Of a DNA stretch of 64,000 bases, positions 26,186 through 33,286 are shown in pieces. Location: contig CACXCB010000101.1 of NCBI GenBank assembly GCA_902766005.1, positions 1-64,000 of the forward strand, written 5' to 3'. A model generated the notes under the pieces. It was not told the origin of the DNA. It saw only the letters and a list, made by a program, of their open reading frames with translations, and searched no databases. A program made the position numbers and the translations under genes. This DNA comes from an uncultured Erysipelotrichaceae bacterium (GTDB taxonomy: Bacteria > Bacillota_I > Bacilli_A > Erysipelotrichales > Erysipelotrichaceae). The number at the start of each line of letters is the position of its first letter. Position 1 is the stretch's first letter.

Positions 26186-27103
26186 ATGAGATATATTGAA
26201 TACGGAAGTGAGAAAACAAAAGTTTCATGCATCGGCATCGGCTGTATGCGCATTGCGGCGATGGACGAAAACACTGCAGAATCGTTTGTACAGACTGCCT
26301 TGGAACAGGGAATCAATTTCTTCGATCATGCAGATATCTATGGTGGAGGAAGAAGCGAACAGGTTTTTGGCAAACTGTTTCAAAAAGATCCATCACTGAG
26401 GGATAAGATGTTCCTGCAGTCCAAGTGTGCCATTCATGACGGCATGTTTGATTTCTCCAAAGAATATATATTAAAGAGTGTTGACGGCATTCTGGAAAGA
26501 CTGCATACGGATCATCTGGATGCATTGTTGCTGCACCGGCCGGATGCCTTGATGGAACCGCAGGAAGTGCAGGATGCATTTGATGAACTCCATAAAACAG
26601 GAAAAGTAAAGAATTTCGGCGTTTCCAACTGCAACAGATACCAGATGGACCTGTTAAAGACAAAAGTCACATATGCCTTAAGTGCAGACCAGATGCAGAT
26701 GAGCATCGCCCATACGCCGATGCTTGATGCAGGATTCAATGTCAACATGGCCATTGATCCTTCCATTATGCGTGATGGAGGAACACTGGAATACTGCCGT
26801 ATCAATGACATGGTTGTACAGACATGGTCGCCATTGCAGATCGGCTATTTCGGCGGCGTGTTCCTGAACAATGAAAAATATGGCGAACTCAACGAAAAGC
26901 TCGATGAGATTGCAGCCGCATACGGTGTAGAAAAGGATACAATTGCCTATGCATGGCTGTTGCGTTATCCGGCAAAAATGCAGGTCATTACCGGTACGAC
27001 AACACCGGCCAGGATACAGAGTGCAGCCAAGGCAGCTGACATTACGCTGACAAGAAAAGAATGGTATGATCTTTATAAAGCAGCAGGAAACAGGCTGCCT
27101 TGA
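26186..27103 (+). CDS. Aldo/keto reductase (YdhF-like)
   Basis: A 305-residue NADPH-dependent reductase with the barrel-fold catalytic residues Asp (FFDHADIYGGG), Tyr in the same segment, Lys (FLQSKCAI) and His (ALLLHRPD). The C-terminal SAD/cofactor region ITGTTTPARIQSAAKA is typical. No Fe-S cysteines are present, unlike the paralogue at 16.8 kb. AGGAGG site upstream; the M32 peptidase gene follows after 12 bases. Substrate not deducible. Confidence 0.88.
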   Translation: MRYIEYGSEKTKVSCIGIGCMRIAAMDENTAESFVQTALEQGINFFDHADIYGGGRSEQVFGKLFQKDPSLRDKMFLQSKCAIHDGMFDFSKEYILKSVDGILERLHTDHLDALLLHRPDALMEPQEVQDAFDELHKTGKVKNFGVSNCNRYQMDLLKTKVTYALSADQMQMSIAHTPMLDAGFNVNMAIDPSIMRDGGTLEYCRINDMVVQTWSPLQIGYFGGVFLNNEKYGELNEKLDEIAAAYGVEKDTIAYAWLLRYPAKMQVITGTTTPARIQSAAKAADITLTRKEWYDLYKAAGNRLP

Positions 27104-27115
27104 TAGGGGGAGAAG

Positions 27116-28612
27116 ATGAATACTGAACAAAAACTTCAGCAATACAAAGACTGGGTATTCCGTCTGTCCGCATACAATATGGCACTTGCCATTATCGGTA
27201 TCGACAAGCTGACAGTAGCTCCTGCGGGAGGAAGCGAATATCGTGACAAGAGAACTGCATTTCTTGCAGGGGAGCTGTTTACCCTGGAAACGGATCCGGA
27301 AATCATTGAGATTCTCAAAGAACTCAAAGATGACAAATCCATTGACGAAGATGACAAAAGAGCCATCACTTTGTATTATCAGAATGCGATGAAGACCATG
27401 TGCATACCGAAAGACGAGTTTGTCGAGGCAAGAGAACTGATGAACCGGTCTTATGATGCATGGCTTGAAGCCAAAACCAAAAATGACTATACGATTTTTG
27501 AACCGTATTTAAAGAAAGTCATTGAAATCCAGAAGAAGTTCTACGGCTATCGCAATTGCGACAAACCGTTATATGATCAGATGCTGGATGATTTTGAGCC
27601 CGGCATGAATCAGGAAAAATACGATGCCTTCTTCGATGCTTTGAAAGAAAGGCTTGTGCCGTTAATCCAAAAGGTTGTTCAAGCTAAGCAGATTGATGAC
27701 AGCTTCCTGTATCAGTCATATCCGGTGGAAGAGCAGAAGAAGTTCATGGATGAAATTCTTGCTTATCTGCATTTTGACAAGGATTGGGGCTATCAGAACG
27801 AAACGGAACATCCGTTTACTTCCTGGACATGTGAGAATGACTGCCGCACGACAACAAAATATCTAAAGAACAATGTTGCTTCGGCAATTCTTTCCACGAT
27901 TCATGAGGTGGGACATGCAACCTACGAACATGATGTGGATGAACGTTATGACGGCATGATCCTTTCCGAAGGCATCTCCAGCGGAATGCACGAATCACAA
28001 TCCAGGCTCTGTGAAAACTATCTCGGCAGAACGAAAGCATTCTGGGATTATAATTTCCCGATTCTGCAAAAGCATTTTCCGGAGCAATTGAACGATGTCA
28101 GCACGGAACAGTTTGTTGAAGCAATCAATGTCTCAAGACCATCCCTTGTGCGTACGGAAGCGGATGAACTGACCTATCCGATGCATATTCTGATCCGCTA
28201 TGAAATTGAAAAAGGCCTGTTCAACGGTACAATTTCCACGGAGGGCCTGGATCAGACTTGGAATGCAATGTATAAAAAGTATCTGGGCGTGGATGTTACG
28301 GATGCTTCCAATGGAATCCTGCAGGATGTACACTGGTCGGATGGCAGCTTCGGCTACTTCCCGACATATGCATTGGGCAGTGCTTTCTCGGCACAGTTCA
28401 TGCATCAGATGAGAAAAGAACTGGATGTGGATGAAGCATTGCAGCATAACCGCTTTGATTTGTGTGTGGCATGGTTAAAAGAACATATACACAAATACGG
28501 CTGCAGATATGATGCGGATGACATCATGCAGATTGCAACCGGTGAACCGTTTAATGTAAACTACTATATTGAATATCTGGAAGACAAATACAACAAATTG
28601 TATCACTTGTAA
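27116..28612 (+). CDS. M32 family metallocarboxypeptidase
   Basis: A 498-residue zinc carboxypeptidase of the Taq/B. subtilis YpwA type. The zinc motif is HEVGH in STIHEVGHATYEHDV near residue 264, with the third ligand Glu in SEGISSGMHESQSRL shortly after, and the family block RPSLVRTEADELTYPMHILIRYEIE near 342-366. It removes C-terminal residues from peptides in the cytoplasm. Length matches the family. AGGGGGAG before the ATG; it is part of a run of closely spaced genes ending in xpt. Confidence 0.92.
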   Translation: MNTEQKLQQYKDWVFRLSAYNMALAIIGIDKLTVAPAGGSEYRDKRTAFLAGELFTLETDPEIIEILKELKDDKSIDEDDKRAITLYYQNAMKTMCIPKDEFVEARELMNRSYDAWLEAKTKNDYTIFEPYLKKVIEIQKKFYGYRNCDKPLYDQMLDDFEPGMNQEKYDAFFDALKERLVPLIQKVVQAKQIDDSFLYQSYPVEEQKKFMDEILAYLHFDKDWGYQNETEHPFTSWTCENDCRTTTKYLKNNVASAILSTIHEVGHATYEHDVDERYDGMILSEGISSGMHESQSRLCENYLGRTKAFWDYNFPILQKHFPEQLNDVSTEQFVEAINVSRPSLVRTEADELTYPMHILIRYEIEKGLFNGTISTEGLDQTWNAMYKKYLGVDVTDASNGILQDVHWSDGSFGYFPTYALGSAFSAQFMHQMRKELDVDEALQHNRFDLCVAWLKEHIHKYGCRYDADDIMQIATGEPFNVNYYIEYLEDKYNKLYHL

Positions 28613-28626
28613 CAGGAGACCAAACA

Positions 28627-29205
28627 ATGAAAGAACTGGAACAGAGAATTTTAAAAGACGGTGATATTCTCGGTGGTGATATCCTCAAAGTGGACAGCTT
28701 TTTAAATCATCAGCTTGACATCACTTTATTGAAACATATCGGTGAAGCGTTTTATGAAAAATTCAAAGATGACAAGGTGACAAAAATCGTGACCATCGAG
28801 GCTTCGGGAATTGCGATTGCCTGCTTTGCAGCTTTAAAATTCAATGTACCGGTTGTCTTTGCCAAGAAGGCTCAAAGCCATAATCTTGGCAATGAGGTCT
28901 ATACTTCCAAAGTGCATTCGTACACATATGACAGGGATTATGACATTACCGTATCCAGAAAATATCTTTCCGAAGATGATACCATTGTGATCATCGATGA
29001 TTTCATGGCCAACGGATTAGCAACGGAAGGACTTTTGGATATCGCTAAACAAGCAGGAGCAAAAGTTGCCGGCATCGGCATCTGCATCGAAAAAGGCTTC
29101 CAGCCGGGCGGACGGAGATTGCGCGATAAAGGCTACAAGCTAGTCAGCCTTGCCATTGTGGATGAAATGAAAGAAGGAGAAATCCGATTCAGAGAACTCG
29201 ACTGA
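28627..29205 (+). CDS. xpt: Xanthine phosphoribosyltransferase
   Basis: A 192-residue purine salvage enzyme converting xanthine and PRPP to XMP. The N-terminus MKELEQRILKDGDILGGDILKVDSFLNHQ is characteristic, and the PRPP loop is VIIDDFMANGLA (about residues 121-132). Length is standard. No purine riboswitch is present upstream; the gene follows the carboxypeptidase by 14 bases, so it is controlled from further upstream. The stop codon lies inside the terminator hairpin. Confidence 0.93.
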   Translation: MKELEQRILKDGDILGGDILKVDSFLNHQLDITLLKHIGEAFYEKFKDDKVTKIVTIEASGIAIACFAALKFNVPVVFAKKAQSHNLGNEVYTSKVHSYTYDRDYDITVSRKYLSEDDTIVIIDDFMANGLATEGLLDIAKQAGAKVAGIGICIEKGFQPGGRRLRDKGYKLVSLAIVDEMKEGEIRFRELD

Positions 29206-29217
29206 GTTCTCTTTTTT
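29191..29217 (+). terminator. Terminator of xpt, overlapping its last codons
   Basis: AGAGAACTC-GACT-GAGTTCTCT followed by T6; the TGA stop (29203-29205) is at the top of the stem. Confidence 0.85.
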
Positions 29218-29239
29218 GTATTGCACTGTCAAAGCATGG

Positions 29240-29245
29240 TATAAT
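29240..29245 (+). promoter_or_regulatory. Extended -10 box 7 nt before the ATG at 29253 (predicted leaderless)
   Basis: TGGTATAAT then TTTTGAC and the ATG; no ribosome site. Confidence 0.6.
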
Positions 29246-29252
29246 TTTTGAC

Positions 29253-29966
29253 ATGAAAAAGAAGATGATATTATTTGATCTCGACGGCACCTTGCTGCCG
29301 ATGAATGAACCTGTATTCGTAAAGGCATATTTCGGTGCGCTGACAAAGAAATTGTCACCGATCGGATATGATCCTGAGAAACTGATTCAGACGATGTGGG
29401 CCGGCACCAAAGCGATGGTCATGAATAACGGAACACAAACCAACGAGGAAGCTTTCTGGAAGACATTCAGAAGTGTTTTTGGGGAAGCATCAATGAAACA
29501 TTATCCTGTATTTGCGGATTTCTATGACAATGACTTTCCCAAGCTGCAGTCTTCTTGCGGCTATCTTCCTGAAGCGAATGAAACGGTAAAGGCATGTTTG
29601 GAAAGAGGGTATCGGGTTGCCTTGGCAACAAATCCGATCTTTCCTTCTGCAGCCACGGAAGAAAGAGTCAGATGGGCAGGCATTGATAAGAATGTTTTCG
29701 ATCTGATCACGACATATGAAGACAGTCATTACTGCAAGCCGAATCCTATGTATTATCAGGAGGTGCTGAAGCGTCTTGGCGTTGAGGCTGAAGATTGCCT
29801 GATGATCGGCAATGACGGTTTGGAAGACGGCGTCATCACTGAGCTGGGCATACCTGTCTTTCTGATTGACGGCTTCCTTCTGCATGAAGAACAGCTCGAA
29901 AAGAAGCAGATAAAGCACGGAACATTTGCGGATGCTTTAAAATGGATTGAGGAAAAAGGGGAATAA
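29253..29966 (+). CDS. HAD family hydrolase
   Basis: A 237-residue HAD-like phosphatase: motif I FDLDGTLLP (nucleophile Asp 9), motif II LATNP near residue 126, Lys in CKPNPMYYQEVLKRL and motif IV MIGNDGLEDGVIT near 190. The cap lies between motifs I and II, so it belongs to subfamily I. Substrate unknown. A consensus extended -10 box stands directly before the start and no ribosome site exists. The next gene begins two bases after the stop. Confidence 0.87.
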   Translation: MKKKMILFDLDGTLLPMNEPVFVKAYFGALTKKLSPIGYDPEKLIQTMWAGTKAMVMNNGTQTNEEAFWKTFRSVFGEASMKHYPVFADFYDNDFPKLQSSCGYLPEANETVKACLERGYRVALATNPIFPSAATEERVRWAGIDKNVFDLITTYEDSHYCKPNPMYYQEVLKRLGVEAEDCLMIGNDGLEDGVITELGIPVFLIDGFLLHEEQLEKKQIKHGTFADALKWIEEKGE

Positions 29967-29967
29967 A

Positions 29968-30960
29968 ATGGCTTTATTATTAAAAGACTGTCTGGCGATG
30001 AAGCATGATATGGAGTGGGTGGATGCTTTCCGCCATGAGACAGGCAGGGAATCTATGGATGTTGAGGAGACACTGGATCTGATTGCGAAAGATTTTTGTG
30101 ATCCTGAAATTCTTTCCAAAAGACTGATGGTACTCAATGATGATGACATCTTTTTTTTGGAGATGGCAATGAAAAAGGATATTGTACCTTCACCTGCCAA
30201 TTATGCAAGTGCGGACAAGATCTGCAACCTTGATTATGCTTTTGCATTCGGCGAGCAGATGCTTCTGCATGTGCCGGAAGATGTCAGGGATGCATATGCC
30301 TTGATCAACACAAAGGCATTTCATGAAAAAAGAAGGAAGATGTCATGGCTGTATACATGTGTGGATCTTTCAAGATATCTCTATGGAATGATACGCATTT
30401 CAGACCTTGGAAAGATGTATCGCAAGAGAAAAGGTTATAATGATGCAGATGAAGAGATTCTTTTCAAGCTGTTACCGGATCTTTTCAGAAATCACGAATG
30501 CAATGCAATGATTAAAGAAAAATTTGTGATGGACAGCAATATTGCCGATTCACCTTTTGAAGAAAGGATCAAGCAGATCCAAAAAGATATGGAAATATCC
30601 ATTCCATCCTATGGGGAGTTAAAAGATCTTATGGAAAACGGTTATCCATCCAAGAGCGCTGCTTATCAGAAGCTAAAGGCATTCTTCAGGGAAAGCATGC
30701 ATCTTTCGGAAGATTATCTGGAGGCTTTGATGGGGGCTTTATGGAAACCGCTGGCCAAAGGGTATACCTATAAGGAAATGCTGAACTATATGGACGAATT
30801 ATCCTTAACTGTGCCACAGAATACCGAGCTGTTATTGCGAAAGATCTTGAAAGAAGTATGGGAGGATACAAGAACGCTGTTATGCAACGGCAACAAGCCG
30901 AAAACGGCATTGCCAAACAGCACGTACATCTTCTTCTCCGATACGGGTAATGCTGCATGA
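29968..30960 (+). CDS. Hypothetical cytoplasmic protein
   Basis: No family is recognised. The 330-residue product is mostly helical, has no signal peptide or membrane segment, and shows no catalytic motif. It begins MALLLKDCLAMKHDMEWVDAF and contains repeated Met/Leu-rich helices with acidic loops. The start at 29968 has AAAGGGGA upstream and follows the HAD stop directly; the 3' end overlaps the esterase start by 4 bases (ATGA). It is therefore the middle gene of a three-gene unit HAD-hypothetical-esterase. Confidence 0.55.
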   Translation: MALLLKDCLAMKHDMEWVDAFRHETGRESMDVEETLDLIAKDFCDPEILSKRLMVLNDDDIFFLEMAMKKDIVPSPANYASADKICNLDYAFAFGEQMLLHVPEDVRDAYALINTKAFHEKRRKMSWLYTCVDLSRYLYGMIRISDLGKMYRKRKGYNDADEEILFKLLPDLFRNHECNAMIKEKFVMDSNIADSPFEERIKQIQKDMEISIPSYGELKDLMENGYPSKSAAYQKLKAFFRESMHLSEDYLEALMGALWKPLAKGYTYKEMLNYMDELSLTVPQNTELLLRKILKEVWEDTRTLLCNGNKPKTALPNSTYIFFSDTGNAA

Positions 30961-32732
30961 AGGTGCTGACTTACCTTTTATTCTGTATATTCGGCATTCT
31001 TGGTTTTGCCTTCCTTGAGCTGAATAAAAATACCATTCTTGGCTGGATAGTATGGATTCTTGTATTAGGATTCGCCATATATTTCCATAAGACTTATTTT
31101 TCATTATCATGGATGAAGAGGATTGGCTTTTGGATCATCTTTCTTGTTTGTCTTGTGGTGACAGTGATGATCAGCTGGCCGCCTGTTCGCAATGTCAAAG
31201 CAGTCAATGTGAAAAATCCGGAATATACCGACATCATCACGATTTCACAAGGTCAGTTACAGGGCGTGTTGAATGAAGAACATACGGTAGAAGTTTTTGC
31301 GGGTATTCCTTATGCCAAACCTCCTGTTGGTGATTTGCGCTGGAAAGAGCCGCAGGATGCAGAAGGCTGGGATGGTGTTTTACAGGCGGATACATTTGCA
31401 CCGATGTCGATGCAGCTGGTGAATATTCCCGCATACAATTCCCTGGCGCAGATCATCGGCTACCATGACTACAAAATATCTTTTGATGACAATTACCGCA
31501 CGCCTGTCAGTGAGGATTCGTTGTATCTGAATATCTGGAAACCTGCAACCGTAGAAAAGAACCTTCCGGTACTTGTCTATATTCACGGAGGTTCCCTGCA
31601 GACAGGTCAGCCATGGTATGAAGACTATTCGGGCGAAGGTCTGGCAAAAGAAGGCGTAATTGTAGTGAACATGGGATATCGTCTCGGCATATTCGGCTTT
31701 CTGGCAGAGGAAGAGCTGCAGGAAGAATCCGGGAATCATACAACCGGCAATTACGGATTGCTTGATCAAATCAAAGCGCTGAAATGGGTACAGGAAAACA
31801 TTTCTGCATTCGGCGGAGATCCGGACAATGTCACTCTTGCAGGGGAATCTGCAGGCTCAGCCTGTGTCAGTGCATTATGTACATCTCCTGAAGCCGGGGG
31901 ACTTTTTCAAAGAGCAATCGGGGAAAGCTCTTCCGTTGCATCCGCTCAACCTCCTCATTCTTTCCGCCTTTTGGAAGAAGCTCTTTCTTCCGGAAAGGAA
32001 ATCATGCAGAAATACAACTGCAGCTCCATCGAAGAATTAAGAAAGGTCGATGCAGAAAAGCTTGTCAATGAAGCCTACAGCCAACACCACATCACCATTG
32101 ACGGCTATGTCCTTAAAGAGATGCCGTATGAATCCTATCAAAAGGGAATATGCAACGAGAAACAACTGCTGCACGGATATAACCTCAAGGAGAGCGGGCC
32201 GTTTCTGTTGTTTGATCAAACAACGATGAAAAACTATGCCGAAAAGATTCATTCTTATTTCGGCAATTACACAGATGAGGTATTGAAGCTTTATCCGGCG
32301 AAAACAGATGAGGAAGCAGGCGCTTATTGGGCCGACATCTATTCCGTGATTTATTTTCATTACAGCCATTACTGCTGGAACAGGATGGCAAATCTGAATG
32401 ATATTCCGGTATATGAATACATCTTTTCAAAGGATAACGGCAGGCTTGGCTGCTGGCACAGCGGGGAAGAGGTATACTGCTATGGAAATATTCCGGTTGA
32501 CAGCAATCTGTATGATGATGCTGACAGAAAACTTGCGGCTGTCATGACGCAATACTGGGCGAATTTCTGTAAATACGGTAATCCGAACGGTGAAAATCTT
32601 CCGGAATGGAAGATCAACAAAGATAATCAAAAGATCATGGAATTCAACACAGTATCAGGCATGTCGGAAGACAAATACCTTGCATTATATACAATTCTGG
32701 ATCAGCTTCAAGGATGGAACATCGGGCAATAA
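30957..32732 (+). CDS. Membrane-anchored type B carboxylesterase
   Basis: A 591-residue protein. The first ~75 residues hold three hydrophobic segments (about 5-20, 27-42, 55-72), then a carboxylesterase/lipase type B domain begins: GIPYAKPPVGDLRWKEP, EDSLYLNIWKP, oxyanion hole HGGSLQTG, and the nucleophile elbow GESAGSACV (Ser about 300). The Glu and His of the triad should lie in the C-terminal third (RLGCWHSGEE). The domain should face outside. Most bacterial homologues lack the multi-helix anchor. ATGA overlap with the previous gene; terminator follows. Confidence 0.82.
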   Translation: MKVLTYLLFCIFGILGFAFLELNKNTILGWIVWILVLGFAIYFHKTYFSLSWMKRIGFWIIFLVCLVVTVMISWPPVRNVKAVNVKNPEYTDIITISQGQLQGVLNEEHTVEVFAGIPYAKPPVGDLRWKEPQDAEGWDGVLQADTFAPMSMQLVNIPAYNSLAQIIGYHDYKISFDDNYRTPVSEDSLYLNIWKPATVEKNLPVLVYIHGGSLQTGQPWYEDYSGEGLAKEGVIVVNMGYRLGIFGFLAEEELQEESGNHTTGNYGLLDQIKALKWVQENISAFGGDPDNVTLAGESAGSACVSALCTSPEAGGLFQRAIGESSSVASAQPPHSFRLLEEALSSGKEIMQKYNCSSIEELRKVDAEKLVNEAYSQHHITIDGYVLKEMPYESYQKGICNEKQLLHGYNLKESGPFLLFDQTTMKNYAEKIHSYFGNYTDEVLKLYPAKTDEEAGAYWADIYSVIYFHYSHYCWNRMANLNDIPVYEYIFSKDNGRLGCWHSGEEVYCYGNIPVDSNLYDDADRKLAAVMTQYWANFCKYGNPNGENLPEWKINKDNQKIMEFNTVSGMSEDKYLALYTILDQLQGWNIGQ

Positions 32733-32748
32733 AACCTGATGTTTTTTT
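32720..32748 (+). terminator. Terminator of the esterase unit
   Basis: CATCGGG-CAATAAAA-CCTGATG (one G-U pair) followed by T7; it overlaps the stop codon. Confidence 0.65.
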
Positions 32749-32758
32749 ATGAAAAGAA

Positions 32759-32787
32759 TTGACAACTTTGGTTAGTTATAATAAACT
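32759..32787 (+). promoter_or_regulatory. feo operon promoter
   Basis: TTGACA (32759-32764), 17 bases, TAAACT (32782-32787). A stronger TATAAT at 32777-32782 is too close to this -35. Either box is covered by the inverted repeat at 32771-32790. Confidence 0.55.
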
Positions 32788-32811
32788 AACATATGGTTAG
32801 GTTGTTCTAAC
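32771..32811 (+). promoter_or_regulatory. Two DtxR/MntR-like operators in the feo promoter
   Basis: Site 1 is a perfect inverted repeat GTTAGTT-6-AACTAAC (32771-32790) over the -10 region. Site 2 is GTTAG-6-CTAAC (32796-32811) in the leader. Both follow the TTAG...CTAA half-site pattern of DtxR-family metalloregulators, consistent with iron repression of feo. Confidence 0.65.
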
Positions 32812-32828
32812 TTTAGTTGGGGGTAAAA

Positions 32829-33041
32829 ATGATGCCGTTAACAATTGCCGTAATCGGTGAAGAAAACATTATCAGGCACATTGGCGGAAATGCCGAGACA
32901 AAACAGCATCTTGCTGATCTTGGCTTTGTTCCCGGTGGCAAGGTAACTGTCATTTCCGAAACAAATGGAAATCTGATTGTGAATGTGAAAGAATCTCGCG
33001 TAGCTATCGGAAAGCAGATGGCTGCGAAGATAATGATCTAA
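32829..33041 (+). CDS. feoA: FeoA domain protein (first copy)
   Basis: A 70-residue SH3-like FeoA protein. The family core is ADLGFVPGGKVTVISETNGNLIVNVKESRVAIGKQMAAKIMI. FeoA is a small cytoplasmic partner that helps FeoB import Fe2+. The ATG at 32829 follows TTGGGGGT; a TTG at 32817 in frame is less likely. First of two FeoA genes ahead of feoB, 16 bases apart. Confidence 0.88.
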   Translation: MMPLTIAVIGEENIIRHIGGNAETKQHLADLGFVPGGKVTVISETNGNLIVNVKESRVAIGKQMAAKIMI

Positions 33042-33057
33042 GGAGGGAGATAGTCTT

Positions 33058-33276
33058 ATGACATTAAGAGAAGTTGCCATCGGTCAAACAGTTACCGTGG
33101 TAAAACTGCATGGTGAAGGCGCAGTAAAACGCAGAATCATGGACATGGGAATTACAAAAGGTGTGGAAATCTATGTCCGTAAAGTTGCACCGCTCGGTGA
33201 TCCGATCGAACTGACAGTCAGGGGATATGAGCTGTCATTGCGTAAAGCGGATGCCGAAATGGTAGAAGTGAAGTAA
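33058..33276 (+). CDS. feoA: FeoA domain protein (second copy)
   Basis: A 72-residue FeoA protein with the core VVKLHGEGAVKRRIMDMGITKGVEIYVRKVAPLGDPIELTVRGYELSLRKADAEMVEV, closer to the standard FeoA consensus (RRRLLDMGL..G..V.V...APLGDP) than the first copy. It has a perfect AAGGAGGG site and precedes feoB by 10 bases. The divergent pair may form a heteromer on FeoB. Confidence 0.9.
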   Translation: MTLREVAIGQTVTVVKLHGEGAVKRRIMDMGITKGVEIYVRKVAPLGDPIELTVRGYELSLRKADAEMVEVK

Positions 33277-33286
33277 GGGGGAAATT

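Noticed and set aside
28627-29205. Purine riboswitch upstream of xpt
   Set aside because: Only 14 bases separate xpt from the carboxypeptidase gene; no room for an aptamer.
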